This document shows, piece after piece, positions 22,746 to 31,372 of a stretch of 40,067 bases of DNA; position 1 is the stretch's first letter; each line of letters opens with the position of its first letter. Below the pieces are notes generated by a model, which searched no databases, was not told the DNA's origin, and saw nothing but the letters and a program-made list of their open reading frames with translations. Where the stretch lies: contig LNFJ01000075.1 of NCBI GenBank assembly GCA_001464625.1, forward strand, positions 1 through 40,067. The letters are read 5' to 3'. The position numbers were made by a program, and so were the translations under genes. This stretch comes from Bacteroidia bacterium Ga0077558 (GTDB lineage: Bacteria > Bacteroidota > Bacteroidia > Chitinophagales > Chitinophagaceae).

Positions 22746-23441
22746 TTAGCGGGTAGGTTCTTGTAAAATATCAAGGAAATCAGATGAGGCAGCTTCCATT
22801 TTATTAGAGGTCTTATCAATTTGAGTATCCAAATAACTATGTGCCAGGTAAGCAAACAAACCAATTACAAGTCCCGTAATAGAAGTGATAAGTTTTGTAT
22901 AGATACCACCAGAGATAGTGCTTACTTCAAATTCATTGGAAGTGGTGATACCCGAAAACATCTGCATCAATCCCATCAATGTACCCACAAATCCGAAAAT
23001 AGGTGCGGCTTTTGAAATAACAGAAAGCACTCCCATATTCTTTTCCAGTTTATACATTTCCAGGGTACCTACGTTATCCATACTTTTTTCAATACCATCC
23101 AATGGCTTGCCGATGCGTTGTATACCTTTATCAATAATACGGGCCACCGGGTTATTGGTGTTTTTCGCAAAGCTTCGTGCCGCAGCCACATTACCGCTAA
23201 CGATATTGTCACGGATAATGTTCATAAAGTTGCCATCAATTTTTGATGCGTTGCGAATGGCAATACTGCGTTCTGCAAAAACATACACGGCTGCTACCAG
23301 CATTATACCGAGTGGTATCATTATCCAACCACCGGTCGTTATTAATTCACCAAATCCTAAATACCCATCGCCGTTTCTATCGCCGGCTACTTTTTTTACT
23401 GCTTGTGTTAGACTGTCTGTAATCTGTAGAAGGTCAATCAT
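22746..23441 (-). CDS. MotA/TolQ/ExbB proton channel protein with an EF-hand-like loop
   Basis: A 231-aa protein with TM segments at about 36-56, 142-165 and 188-212, and the family segment AAPIFGFVGTLMGLMQMF and YTKLITSITGLVIGLFAYL. It is the pentameric channel partner of the ExbD encoded next. Before TM1 it has D21-R-N-G-D-G-Y-L-G-F-G-E32, a full 12-residue EF-hand calcium loop (Asp1, Asn3, Asp5, Gly6, Glu12). This segment would be periplasmic under the usual topology. Calcium binding is inference. Confidence 0.9.
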   Translation of the reverse strand: MIDLLQITDSLTQAVKKVAGDRNGDGYLGFGELITTGGWIMIPLGIMLVAAVYVFAERSIAIRNASKIDGNFMNIIRDNIVSGNVAAARSFAKNTNNPVARIIDKGIQRIGKPLDGIEKSMDNVGTLEMYKLEKNMGVLSVISKAAPIFGFVGTLMGLMQMFSGITTSNEFEVSTISGGIYTKLITSITGLVIGLFAYLAHSYLDTQIDKTSNKMEAASSDFLDILQEPTR

Positions 23442-23752
23442 GATTGTTTGTTCTTTAGGTGTAAAAGTAGGTGTTGCCTGATAATTTGTTTTTAGCCTTT
23501 TTCAACATCTCTTAATAACGTTTCATTGAACGAGAAAAATAATGCCACGTTGTATGAGGTAATCAAGTTTTTGAGTTATTTAACAAGCAATGTCCGAAAG
23601 TCGGGAATACGGAAAGTCCGGAAGTTAGTTTTCTGAAAGCAGATATTCTATCCTGTCTTTGGTGTTTTCACTACAAAACTAAAGTCCGAAAGACTATTCA
23701 AATAACATGAATCGTCTTTCGGACTTTCCGACTAAGGTCTCCCCGTCTATTA
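23442..23752. repeat. 311-bp gene-free stretch with stutter repeats
   Basis: It holds TGTCCGAAAGTCGG, ACGGAAAGTCCGG (23591-23623) and AAAGTCCGAAAGAC (23681-23694). After 23700 comes the inverted GTCTTTCGGACTTTCCGAC. 23707-23722 matches 3996-4011 exactly on the other strand. No ORF, tRNA or clear promoter was found in the rest. Confidence 0.65.
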
Positions 23753-24700
23753 TTATGATTTCTCTTTCGTTCCTGCTTGTTTTACCATCAAGGCCTGTAT
23801 CTGACGCATGGTACCTTCCATTCCATCAGGACTTCCATCAAGGAATATTACGTTGCCTTTGCCGTATTCTGCAAAGTTCTTAATGGCTTCTGTCCACATG
23901 CTGAACAATATTACATTGGTATCAAGGTTTGCCTGTTTCATTTGTTCGGCCGCTTCCGACATACCGGCTGCCACTTCCTTGCGGAATAATGCCACACCCT
24001 GTCCACGGAGACGGGCTGCTTCTTTTTCTGCTTCGGCTGCTATCTTAGTAGCATTACCATCGGCCTCAGCAGATTTTGTTTTAGTGATCAACAATGCCTG
24101 TCCTTCATTTTCAGCAGCAGCTTTCAGGTTGTTCGATGCCACCACCTTACTCATCGAATCAAGAATCACTTTATCAAAAGTAATATCATTGATCTGCAGA
24201 TCCTGTAAGTGATAACCCCACTCTTCTAACGAAATATCAACTTCGACTTTTACGTATTGAACAATTTCACGACGAAGGCCCAATACTTCTGCCTGCCTTT
24301 TGGTAGCAACAAAAGACCTGATATTACCTTCGATCGTTTTTATCAATGCTTGCATTAAATCTCTGTCTGCAATAAATTTAAATGCTACTTTTTTAATTGT
24401 CTCTTCATCGGCATTCTGTACAGAATAAAGCAACATACTTTTAAAATATACATTTGCCTGGTCTAATGTTACGGCCTGAAATTCCAGTTCTACTGACCGG
24501 TTTTGTATAGATACTCTTTTAGCAACTGTTTCAAGAAGCGGTATTTTAATATTCAAACCCGGACGTACAATTCTGCGGTACTTACCGAACATGGTGATCA
24601 CACCGATATAACCCTGGTTAATAGTAAAAAGTGAGCTAAAGAAAATAACAGCAATAACGAGTACCCACCAATACTCAGATAACAACTTTGCGAAGTCCAT
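23753..24700 (-). CDS. SPFH/Band 7 (stomatin-like) membrane protein
   Basis: A 315-aa protein with an N-terminal TM helix (about 11-29), then an SPFH domain: QGYIGVITMFGKYRRIVRPGLNIKIPLLETVAKRVSIQNRSVEL-type segment at 29-73, ATKRQAEVLGLRREIVQYV, and EEWGYHLQDLQINDI. An Ala/Glu-rich coiled coil spans 190-250. It resembles QmcA/stomatin proteins, which form oligomeric membrane-microdomain rings and often scaffold FtsH. No NfeD partner is adjacent. It follows pepT by 28 nt on the same strand and is probably co-transcribed. Confidence 0.88.
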   Translation of the reverse strand: MDFAKLLSEYWWVLVIAVIFFSSLFTINQGYIGVITMFGKYRRIVRPGLNIKIPLLETVAKRVSIQNRSVELEFQAVTLDQANVYFKSMLLYSVQNADEETIKKVAFKFIADRDLMQALIKTIEGNIRSFVATKRQAEVLGLRREIVQYVKVEVDISLEEWGYHLQDLQINDITFDKVILDSMSKVVASNNLKAAAENEGQALLITKTKSAEADGNATKIAAEAEKEAARLRGQGVALFRKEVAAGMSEAAEQMKQANLDTNVILFSMWTEAIKNFAEYGKGNVIFLDGSPDGMEGTMRQIQALMVKQAGTKEKS

Positions 24701-24728
24701 AATTTATAATTTATAGTGTAATGTACGA

Positions 24729-25976
24729 TTAACTTTTCTCTTCCCACACCTGCACTAAATGCACCAACATTTGCACCGCTTTATTCATATCCTGCACACT
24801 AATATGCTCTAACTTAGAATGAATGGCTTGCTCACCGGCAAACAAATTAGGGCAAGGTAATCCCATAAACGATAAACGGCTTCCATCGGTACCGCCACGA
24901 ATGCTTTCCATTTTTGGTTGTAAGCCGGTTCGGGTGATTGCTTCTTTTGCATACTCCACCACATGCGGATGAAGATCCAGCACTTCTTTCATATTCCGGT
25001 ATTGCTCCGTTACATGAAATTCGAAAGATGCTCTCGGGTATGTTCGCATTCTTTCTTCTATTTGTGTACGCAGGTAATCTTCTTTTTTTACTAACCCGTC
25101 CGTTTCAAAATCCCGGATGATAAAATCAATAACACATTTTTCTGCAATACCTTCTAAACGTACCGGATGAATGAAGCCTCTTTTGCCATCAGTGGATTCT
25201 GGCGATAATCTATCTTTTGGTAAGGCCGCCAATATTTCGCCTGCGATCTTCATCGCATTGATCATTTTATCTTTTGCATAACCAGGATGTGAAATAACAC
25301 CATGAATTACCACTTGCACTCCATCTGCACTGAATGTTTCATCTTCTAATGCACCTGCATCACCACTGTCCAATGTATAACCAAAATCGGCAGCCAGTTT
25401 TTTCATATCCACTTTAGCAGTGCCTTTTCCAACTTCTTCATCCGGGGTGAAAAGAATTTTTATTTCTCCATGCTTTACATCCTTATGTGTAGTTAGAAAA
25501 TTGGCAAGATCCATTACTTCAGCTACACCTGCTTTATCATCCGAGCCTAATAAGGTATTTCCAGAAGCGGTGATGATATCGTTTCCTATCTGTGTTTTTA
25601 AATAAGGATACTCACTCATCCGCAACACTTGCGTTGTATCATCGGGCAACACAATATCTTGTCCCTGGTAATTTTTATGCAGAATTGGTTTCACATTCGT
25701 ACCACTGCAATCAGGTGCAGTATCCATATGTGCACAAAAACAAAGTACCGGAACTTTTTTATCTGTATTAGATGGAATAGTTGCATATACATAACCCCAT
25801 TCATCCATGTGTGCATCAGCAAGGCCCAGTTGTTTTAATTCTTCGGCCAATATTTTTCCCAGATCTTTTTGTTTTTCTGTGGTAGGAAAAGAGGAAGATT
25901 GAGGATCGCTTTGTGTATCTACTTGTACATAACGTAAAAATCTTTCAGCCGCAGTAAACTTGTAATTTTCAAACAT
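24729..25976 (-). CDS. pepT: Peptidase T (tripeptide aminopeptidase, M20B)
   Basis: A 415-aa dinuclear Zn aminopeptidase that removes N-terminal residues from tripeptides in the cytoplasm. Zn and catalytic motifs: CFCAHMDTAPD (His, Asp), LLGSDDKAGVAEVM (bridging Asp), FTPDEEVGKG (Glu base and ligand), DSGDAGALE, and a C-terminal GGTDGSRLSFMGLPCPNLFAG with the following HSKLEHI. I start at 25976 (MFENYKFTAAERFLRYV). An in-frame ATG at 26006 adds ten atypical residues next to the FKBP terminator. Confidence 0.94.
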   Translation of the reverse strand: MFENYKFTAAERFLRYVQVDTQSDPQSSSFPTTEKQKDLGKILAEELKQLGLADAHMDEWGYVYATIPSNTDKKVPVLCFCAHMDTAPDCSGTNVKPILHKNYQGQDIVLPDDTTQVLRMSEYPYLKTQIGNDIITASGNTLLGSDDKAGVAEVMDLANFLTTHKDVKHGEIKILFTPDEEVGKGTAKVDMKKLAADFGYTLDSGDAGALEDETFSADGVQVVIHGVISHPGYAKDKMINAMKIAGEILAALPKDRLSPESTDGKRGFIHPVRLEGIAEKCVIDFIIRDFETDGLVKKEDYLRTQIEERMRTYPRASFEFHVTEQYRNMKEVLDLHPHVVEYAKEAITRTGLQPKMESIRGGTDGSRLSFMGLPCPNLFAGEQAIHSKLEHISVQDMNKAVQMLVHLVQVWEEKS

Positions 25977-25999
25977 ATTTTTCCATTTGGGGGATGTAA

Positions 26000-26038
26000 T
26001 ATACAAAAAAGAAAATGCCTGCCGAACGGCAGGCAGGG
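26000..26038 (-). terminator. Rho-independent terminator after the FKBP gene
   Basis: On minus, GCCTGCCG-TT-CGGCAGGC (26034 to 26017) is followed by ATTTTCTTTTTTG. The stem is a perfect 8 bp and GC-rich with a clear U-run. It ends the FKBP transcript before pepT. Confidence 0.85.
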
Positions 26039-26065
26039 TTTGTTGTTAATGAAACTACAAACTAG

Positions 26066-26521
26066 TTATGGCATAATGATAAGCGGAGAATCACCTACTA
26101 TCTCTACCAGTTCCAAATCAAAAATCAGATCTTGCCCTGCTAATGGATGATTAGCATCCAGCATTACAACTTCTTCTTTTATTTCAACGATAGTTACTTG
26201 AAATTGCTGGCCATTCTGATCGCTCATGCCCAATGGCAGCCCTACTTCAATTTCCATATCTTTCGGGAAACGGTCTTTCGGCATTTCAATTATCATTTCC
26301 GGATTTTTTGGCCCGTATGCCTCAGCAAAAGGAATATTCACTGTTTTCTTTTCACCAACAGTCATACCTGTTACACCTTCATCAAAGCCCGGAATAACCA
26401 TGCCGCTGCCTACTTCAAATTCCAATGGCTCACGGCCTGCTGAAGAATCAAAGGTTTCGCCATTGGTTAATTTTCCATGATAATGAACTTTTATTGTGTC
26501 GCCGCTTTTTACCTGTGCCAT
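26066..26521 (-). CDS. FKBP-type peptidyl-prolyl isomerase, SlyD-like
   Basis: A 151-aa isomerase and chaperone. The FKBP part includes VHYHGKLTNGETFDSS, PLEFEVGSGMVIPGFDEGVTGM and GEKKTVNIPFAEAYG. An insert-in-flap domain is at about 70-125, and the barrel closes with NHPLAGQDLIFDLELVEI. NHPLAGxxL is typical of SlyD. The His/Cys-rich metal-binding tail of E. coli SlyD is absent. It is probably cytoplasmic, since there is no signal peptide. Single-gene unit, ended by the terminator above. Confidence 0.92.
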   Translation of the reverse strand: MAQVKSGDTIKVHYHGKLTNGETFDSSAGREPLEFEVGSGMVIPGFDEGVTGMTVGEKKTVNIPFAEAYGPKNPEMIIEMPKDRFPKDMEIEVGLPLGMSDQNGQQFQVTIVEIKEEVVMLDANHPLAGQDLIFDLELVEIVGDSPLIIMP

Positions 26522-26655
26522 TGTATTATTTTTATTAATTGAATAATTTAAAAATGGCTTGCAAGGTAGGCCAAAAAGCCCAATGCAACCCTTTAAATAT
26601 TTCGACCTGTCTGAATTAATATTTTCTGTACTTTAATCCTCAATAAATCATTCGT

Positions 26656-27906
26656 ATGAAGTTGTTTAAAGCACTCTTGCCCATTCTGTTTATTGCAATT
26701 AATGTAACAGCACAAAATACCCCCATTCAAACTGGTGCAGAGAGAATAGATGTTTATTTGCCATTAATAAAAGGCAGAACCGTAGGCATTTTTGCCAATC
26801 AAACATCTGTGATAGGTAACACCCACCTGGTTGATACATTAAAAAAGTTAGGCGTTGATATCAAAGTAATATTTGGTCCAGAGCATGGCTTCAGAGGAAC
26901 CGCCGACGCTGGTGAAAAAATAGGCAACTATACCGATGAAAAAACTGGCATCCCCGTAGTGTCCTTATACGGAAATAAAAAACGACCTTCTGCGGAAGAT
27001 GTAAAAGGAGTTGATCTCCTCATTTTCGATATACAGGATGTAGGTGTTCGTTTCTATACTTATATTTCTTCCTTGGAAGAATTTATGGAAGCTGCATTTG
27101 AACTAGGCAAGCCATTAATGATATTGGACAGACCTAATCCTAATGGTTTTTATGTGGACGGGCCGGTGCTTGATAAAAAATATAAATCCTTCGTTGGTAT
27201 GCAGCCCGTTCCTATTGTATATGGAATGACGATTGCCGAATATGCTATGATGATTGCAGGAGAAGGTTGGCTGAGTGAAAACGCCAATGCGAAATTTGGA
27301 TACTATAGAACCGCACAAAATTCTGTTGATACTCCTTTTCATTTCCAGGTAATAAAATGCAAAGGCTACGACCATAAATCAAAATATGTATTACCCGTTA
27401 AGCCCTCTCCCAATCTCCCTAACATGCAATCAATTTATTTGTATCCTTCTACTTGTTTGTTTGAAGGCACCGTGTTGAGTGAAGGAAGAGGAACTGATAA
27501 ACCATTCCAGGTTTTTGGGCATCCACTATTGCCAAAAAATCTTTATTCATTTACTCCTAACCCAACAGCAGGGGCAAAAAGCTCAAAACTATACGGACAA
27601 GTTTGCTATGGTTGGAACTTAAGCGGCACCACAGAACAAGTACTGGACAATGTGGATAACAAAGTGCAAATGAAATGGCTATTGGAGGCTTACAAACAAT
27701 TTCCAAAAAAGGAAGCATTTTTCCTGGCGCCCAAATCAGGAAACATGGAACAATCATTTTTTATGAAATTGTATGGTGATAATGCAATATGGGAATACCT
27801 TCTTGCGGGTGGTAATGAAGAAGGTATTCGAAAAAGCTGGGAGCCTAAATTGAGTGCATTCAAAAAAATACGGAAAAAATATTTGCTGTATGATGATTTT
27901 GAATGA
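26656..27906 (+). CDS. DUF1343 / GH171-type exo-N-acetylmuramidase (NamZ-like)
   Basis: A 416-aa protein with a signal peptide (1-19, ending NVTAQ). The DUF1343 domain shows RTVGIFANQTSV, FGPEHGFRGTADAGE, DLLIFDIQDVGVRFYTYISS, DRPNPNGFYVDGP, VYGMTIAEYA and EGTVLSEGRGTDKPFQVFG. Characterised DUF1343 members (GH171, NamZ) remove terminal MurNAc from peptidoglycan fragments, so a periplasmic role in cell-wall recycling is likely. Substrate activity is by family only. Confidence 0.9.
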   Translation: MKLFKALLPILFIAINVTAQNTPIQTGAERIDVYLPLIKGRTVGIFANQTSVIGNTHLVDTLKKLGVDIKVIFGPEHGFRGTADAGEKIGNYTDEKTGIPVVSLYGNKKRPSAEDVKGVDLLIFDIQDVGVRFYTYISSLEEFMEAAFELGKPLMILDRPNPNGFYVDGPVLDKKYKSFVGMQPVPIVYGMTIAEYAMMIAGEGWLSENANAKFGYYRTAQNSVDTPFHFQVIKCKGYDHKSKYVLPVKPSPNLPNMQSIYLYPSTCLFEGTVLSEGRGTDKPFQVFGHPLLPKNLYSFTPNPTAGAKSSKLYGQVCYGWNLSGTTEQVLDNVDNKVQMKWLLEAYKQFPKKEAFFLAPKSGNMEQSFFMKLYGDNAIWEYLLAGGNEEGIRKSWEPKLSAFKKIRKKYLLYDDFE

Positions 27907-27912
27907 TAAGTT

Positions 27913-27955
27913 CGGCTATTAAAGAACAACTAGTCTTATTAGCCGGTTAATTTAT
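27913..27955 (+). terminator. Possible terminator between the GH171-like gene and fmt
   Basis: CGGCTATT pairs with ATTAGCCG (7 of 8) around a 17-nt loop that can extend the stem by TAAAG/CTTAT. GTTAATTTATATTTT follows. A moderate hairpin with a T-rich tail, starting 7 nt after the stop codon. Confidence 0.4.
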
Positions 27956-27983
27956 ATTTTCAATATATACCTTCGCTGCAATT

Positions 27984-28940
27984 ATGAAGGATTTGAAATC
28001 GTTACGGATAATTTTTATGGGGACTCCTGAATTTGCAGTCGCATCATTAGATGCATTAGTAAAAGCAGGCTGTACTATTGTCGGAGTAATAACAGCACCA
28101 GACAAACCCGGTGGCCGTGGAATGCAATTACAACAAAGCGCAGTAAAGAAATATGCTGTAGAAAATAATTTAAAAGTTTTGCAGCCTGAAAAATTAAAGA
28201 ACCCTGAATTTCTGGCTGAATTAAAATCACTGAGTGCCGACCTGCAAATTGTTGTAGCATTTAGAATGCTGCCGGAAGTGGTTTGGAACATGCCTCCAAT
28301 GGGTTCAGTAAACCTTCATGGAAGTTTATTGCCACAATACCGTGGCGCTGCCCCCATCAATTGGGCGGTTATTAATGGAGAAAAAGAAACGGGTGTAACT
28401 ACTTTTAAACTCAAACATGAAATAGATACCGGCGATATTCTGTTACAGGAATCTTTTCCAATTGGTGAAAATGAAACGGCTGGCGATGTACACGATAAGA
28501 TGAAAGAAATAGGCGCAGCCGTATTGGTAAAAACGGTAAAAAGTTTAGCTGATGGATCAATAAATGAAATACCGCAAGACTCCAAACTACGGACTCCAAA
28601 CTCCGAACTATTAAAGCATGCACCAAAAATCCATACAGATACTTGTAGAATAAACTGGAGCAAGACCGTGGAAGAAGTGTTTAATATGGTACGGGGATTA
28701 AGCCCCTACCCGGCTGCCTTTACCATTATGAATGAAAAAATGCTGAAAATTTATAAAGCCAAAAAAGAATTTATAACTCCCACCCATACAGAAGGGGAAT
28801 ATGAAACCGACGGAAAAACATTTTTAAAAATTGCCTGCACCAACGGCTACTTACATTTGCTGGAAATACAATTAGAAGGCAAGAAAAAAATGGGCATTCA
28901 AGAATTTCTTCGTGGATTTAGAAATGCCAACAACAAATAA
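27984..28940 (+). CDS. fmt: Methionyl-tRNA formyltransferase
   Basis: A 318-aa enzyme that formylates initiator Met-tRNA with 10-formyl-THF. The N-terminal IIFMGTPEFAVASLDAL, TAPDKPGGRG, and catalytic GSVNLHGSLLPQYRGAAPINWA with DTGDILLQ are complete. The C-terminal OB-like domain starts after about 215. Residues about 198-210 (DSKLRTPNSELLK) are encoded by a stutter repeat (28577-28612) placed in the linker between the two domains. It converges with the LysM protein gene, 7 nt apart. Confidence 0.94.
   Translation: MKDLKSLRIIFMGTPEFAVASLDALVKAGCTIVGVITAPDKPGGRGMQLQQSAVKKYAVENNLKVLQPEKLKNPEFLAELKSLSADLQIVVAFRMLPEVVWNMPPMGSVNLHGSLLPQYRGAAPINWAVINGEKETGVTTFKLKHEIDTGDILLQESFPIGENETAGDVHDKMKEIGAAVLVKTVKSLADGSINEIPQDSKLRTPNSELLKHAPKIHTDTCRINWSKTVEEVFNMVRGLSPYPAAFTIMNEKMLKIYKAKKEFITPTHTEGEYETDGKTFLKIACTNGYLHLLEIQLEGKKKMGIQEFLRGFRNANNK
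28577..28612 (+). repeat. In-frame stutter repeat inside fmt
   Basis: GACTCCAAACTACG, GACTCCAAACTCCG and AACTATT: two near-identical 14-mers in tandem. They encode SKLRTPNSELL in the fmt interdomain linker. Confidence 0.65.
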
Positions 28941-28947
28941 GCAGCAA

Positions 28948-29919
28948 TCAATAATTCACTTTTACAATAAACTTATCCTGTTCTGTAATTTCTAATGCAG
29001 CAGCACCAGCATTGCTGATTCGGATGTTTAGTCCTTCATTCTGTCGTATTCCACTCATCTCGCCCAATACTTTTGCATACACTGCTTTATTATTGGTTGG
29101 GTTAATGACTTTTACAATCGTACCCGGCTGCACGGCATCAATCAATAAATAATATTTAGCATCCTGCCAGCCACTGGTTGTTTTAAAAATACCTGAAGTA
29201 ACTGTTGCATCTTTCGACACAGGTGATTTTTTTATTTGTTGTTCAAAATGCGTTTGGAAATACCCTTGTCCTTCAACTGCAGGCTTTCTTATTTCCTTAA
29301 TTACAGGTGGCGGGTCTTTTTTTTCTTCTTTTTTAATTGCCTTCTCTTCTGCCTTGGCTTCCTCTTTTGTTTCTTTTTCTTCCTGCTTTTTTTCTTCCTT
29401 CGTAAGTTCTGGTTCTGGTATAACAGGCTTTTCTACTGGTTTTGTAGTTACCGGTTGATTGGTAATGGCCATCGATTTAATGCCTTCGTTGCTTAGAAAG
29501 CCAACAATTATTTTCTTATCCTTTTTTACTTCGTTCGATGTAAGGCTATTCCAGGAACGAAGCTTTTCTACCGACACATTGTTGTATTTTTTGCTGATAG
29601 CAGCTAAATCTTCCCCATCATTTACTTTGTAAAAAATGGAAGTTCCGTTCATCCTGTCTTGAACGAAATTGGAATCAGTAAGTGGGATGCGAAGCTTCTG
29701 TTCGATCTGAAGCCCCTTATTCATATCAAGCTTATTGTACGTAGCCAGGTATTTTGGATGAATATGATAGATGCGGCCAATAGAATAAAAACTTTGTTTG
29801 GCTTCTACCTTATGCTCCAGGTACAATCCTTTGTCGCCGCTTTTCACTAACAATTCATTTTTTTGTGCTATTGCAGCTACACTGAAAAGTAAAAACAAAG
29901 AAAGGATTAGCTGTTTCAT
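28948..29919 (-). CDS. Exported LysM protein with C-terminal RlpA-like barrel
   Basis: A 323-aa protein with a signal peptide (1-18). Two LysM-like repeats (about 27-75 and 95-145) carry the peptidoglycan-binding pattern SFYSIGRIYHIHPKYLATYNKL and DLAAISKKYNNVSVEKLRSWNSL. A very charged Lys/Glu linker with Pro follows (about 160-215). The C-terminal 90 residues (VQPGTIVKVINPTNNKAVYAKVLGEM-type core) resemble the double-psi beta-barrel of RlpA-like proteins. The RlpA catalytic residues are not evident, so it may bind rather than cut glycan. Probably periplasmic cell-wall protein. Confidence 0.8.
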   Translation of the reverse strand: MKQLILSLFLLFSVAAIAQKNELLVKSGDKGLYLEHKVEAKQSFYSIGRIYHIHPKYLATYNKLDMNKGLQIEQKLRIPLTDSNFVQDRMNGTSIFYKVNDGEDLAAISKKYNNVSVEKLRSWNSLTSNEVKKDKKIIVGFLSNEGIKSMAITNQPVTTKPVEKPVIPEPELTKEEKKQEEKETKEEAKAEEKAIKKEEKKDPPPVIKEIRKPAVEGQGYFQTHFEQQIKKSPVSKDATVTSGIFKTTSGWQDAKYYLLIDAVQPGTIVKVINPTNNKAVYAKVLGEMSGIRQNEGLNIRISNAGAAALEITEQDKFIVKVNY

Positions 29920-29973
29920 TCCAATAAGATTAGGTATGCAAAGATGTGGTTTTTTTTGCTTTTTAGAGAGGCT

Positions 29974-31368
29974 CTAACTATCTTTTAATATCCTCATTTC
30001 CTTAGGATAATAGTTATTAACCCGATTGGACAAAACATTTGCCCAGCCCAAAGGATGCTGGTGGAAAGTGAATAGTTGCCAGCCTTTATTCTTTGTTTCA
30101 AGAGCCAGGTCTTTTCGCTGCAAGAATTTGATAGCCTGTTCATAATCCAGTTCAAATTTTTCTATAGGTCCAGGTACTAAATTGCTCATCGCCAGTGCAT
30201 GATCAGGCACCATTTTATCCCGCATTAACTCACCCACTAATACGCCGGAGTAAATTACCCGCAACTGCTCCAGCAGAAAGCTAAAATCTTTAACCCATTG
30301 CGTTGGCCAGGCATAGACTGTATTCTCGTACTTAATAAAATCTTTCCCGTCTGTTTCAACCCATTTCTCCACCATTTCCATTTCCCTTTTGGTAAGCTGC
30401 TCTGGTTTTCTTTTATATCGAATGTCCGCTTCAGCTTCTCCCACTTTTTTTTGAAAACAGGCCAGAAAAAATCCTTCCCCTTTTACCTGGTCAGGCCAAA
30501 ACCTGTAACCATATGCTCCCTTATTGCTTTGCACCGGTACAATTCCCCATTGAGGATCTATCGACAACTCACAACTCACAACGGATAACTGATCCATCAT
30601 CCAATCCATTATTTCTTCATCTTCTTCTTTTGAATAGGAACAAGTAGAATAGATCAAGATGCCGTTTTCTTTTAATGCCGGCCAAACATCCGCCAATATT
30701 CGTTGTTGTCGCTGCGAACAGAGTTGTACATTATTCTCACTCCACTCTTTGATTGCATCTTCATCACGGCGAAAAAGACCACTACCGCTACAAGGTGCAT
30801 CAATTACAATTACATCAAAGTAATTTTCCAATTTTGAAAAATGGTTTGGGTCATTGTTTGTAATAACAACATTCTCGCAACCCCATTTTATAATATTGTC
30901 TTTTAAAATATTTGCTCTCGAACGGATCACTTCATTGCTTACGAGCAAACTTTCTTTTGAAATAAGAGATTTAATATGCGTTGACTTACCGCCAGGTGCT
31001 GCACATAAATCCAAAACTTTCAATGGCTTCCCCAAATCAACAGTTTGTTTTAATGCCTGTTCCAAAAACATGGAGGATGCTTCCTGTACATAATAAGTAC
31101 CGGCATGAAAAAGAGGATCGAAAGTGAAGGAAGGACGGGTTGTTAAATAGAAACCGCTATTGGTCCATGGAACTTTATTCTGAATAGTGAATGATGAATG
31201 TTGAGTGGTATCGTTCATTGACAATTCACTATTCGCTATTGACGGCTTTGCCCGGTTGATTCTTATCGAAGTAATCTGCTCACCGGAAGCATGTACGTTT
31301 TTAAAAGCCTCCTTATTGAAACCTTTTGCATCATTCAATGAATCCAATAACTGTAAAGGAAGCTGCAT
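29974..31368 (-). CDS. RsmF/NSUN-type RNA (cytosine-C5)-methyltransferase
   Basis: A 464-aa SAM-dependent enzyme. The core shows YVQEASSMFLEQAL, VLDLCAAPGGKSTHI, VIDAPCSGSGLFRRDEDA (first catalytic-region Cys) and LIYSTCSYSKEEDE (nucleophile Cys). The C-terminal region has an RsmF-like PUA-type extension. Target is probably 16S rRNA. It lies 30 nt after pntB. TAGTTTTG (31373-31380) lies 4 nt before the ATG with a TTTG 21 nt upstream, so it may have its own start site inside the pntB end. Two stutter-repeat segments are in frame, at residues about 42-64 and 260-271. Confidence 0.9.
   Translation of the reverse strand: MQLPLQLLDSLNDAKGFNKEAFKNVHASGEQITSIRINRAKPSIANSELSMNDTTQHSSFTIQNKVPWTNSGFYLTTRPSFTFDPLFHAGTYYVQEASSMFLEQALKQTVDLGKPLKVLDLCAAPGGKSTHIKSLISKESLLVSNEVIRSRANILKDNIIKWGCENVVITNNDPNHFSKLENYFDVIVIDAPCSGSGLFRRDEDAIKEWSENNVQLCSQRQQRILADVWPALKENGILIYSTCSYSKEEDEEIMDWMMDQLSVVSCELSIDPQWGIVPVQSNKGAYGYRFWPDQVKGEGFFLACFQKKVGEAEADIRYKRKPEQLTKREMEMVEKWVETDGKDFIKYENTVYAWPTQWVKDFSFLLEQLRVIYSGVLVGELMRDKMVPDHALAMSNLVPGPIEKFELDYEQAIKFLQRKDLALETKNKGWQLFTFHQHPLGWANVLSNRVNNYYPKEMRILKDS
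30557..30590 (-). repeat. In-frame stutter repeat in the RsmF/NSUN gene, segment 2
   Basis: On plus: TATCGACAACTCACAACTCACAACGGATAA pieces. ACAACTC occurs in tandem, then ACAACGG. It encodes a short SVVSCELSID stretch next to the conserved core. Confidence 0.55.
31177..31244 (-). repeat. In-frame stutter repeat in the RsmF/NSUN gene, segment 1
   Basis: On plus: TTCTGAATAGTGAATGATG..., then TTGACAATTCACTATTCGC and TATTGAC. It encodes about 22 Ser/Asn/Thr-rich residues with SELSMND and QHSSFTIQN, interrupting an otherwise alignable N-terminal domain. Confidence 0.6.
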
Positions 31369-31372
31369 CTCG

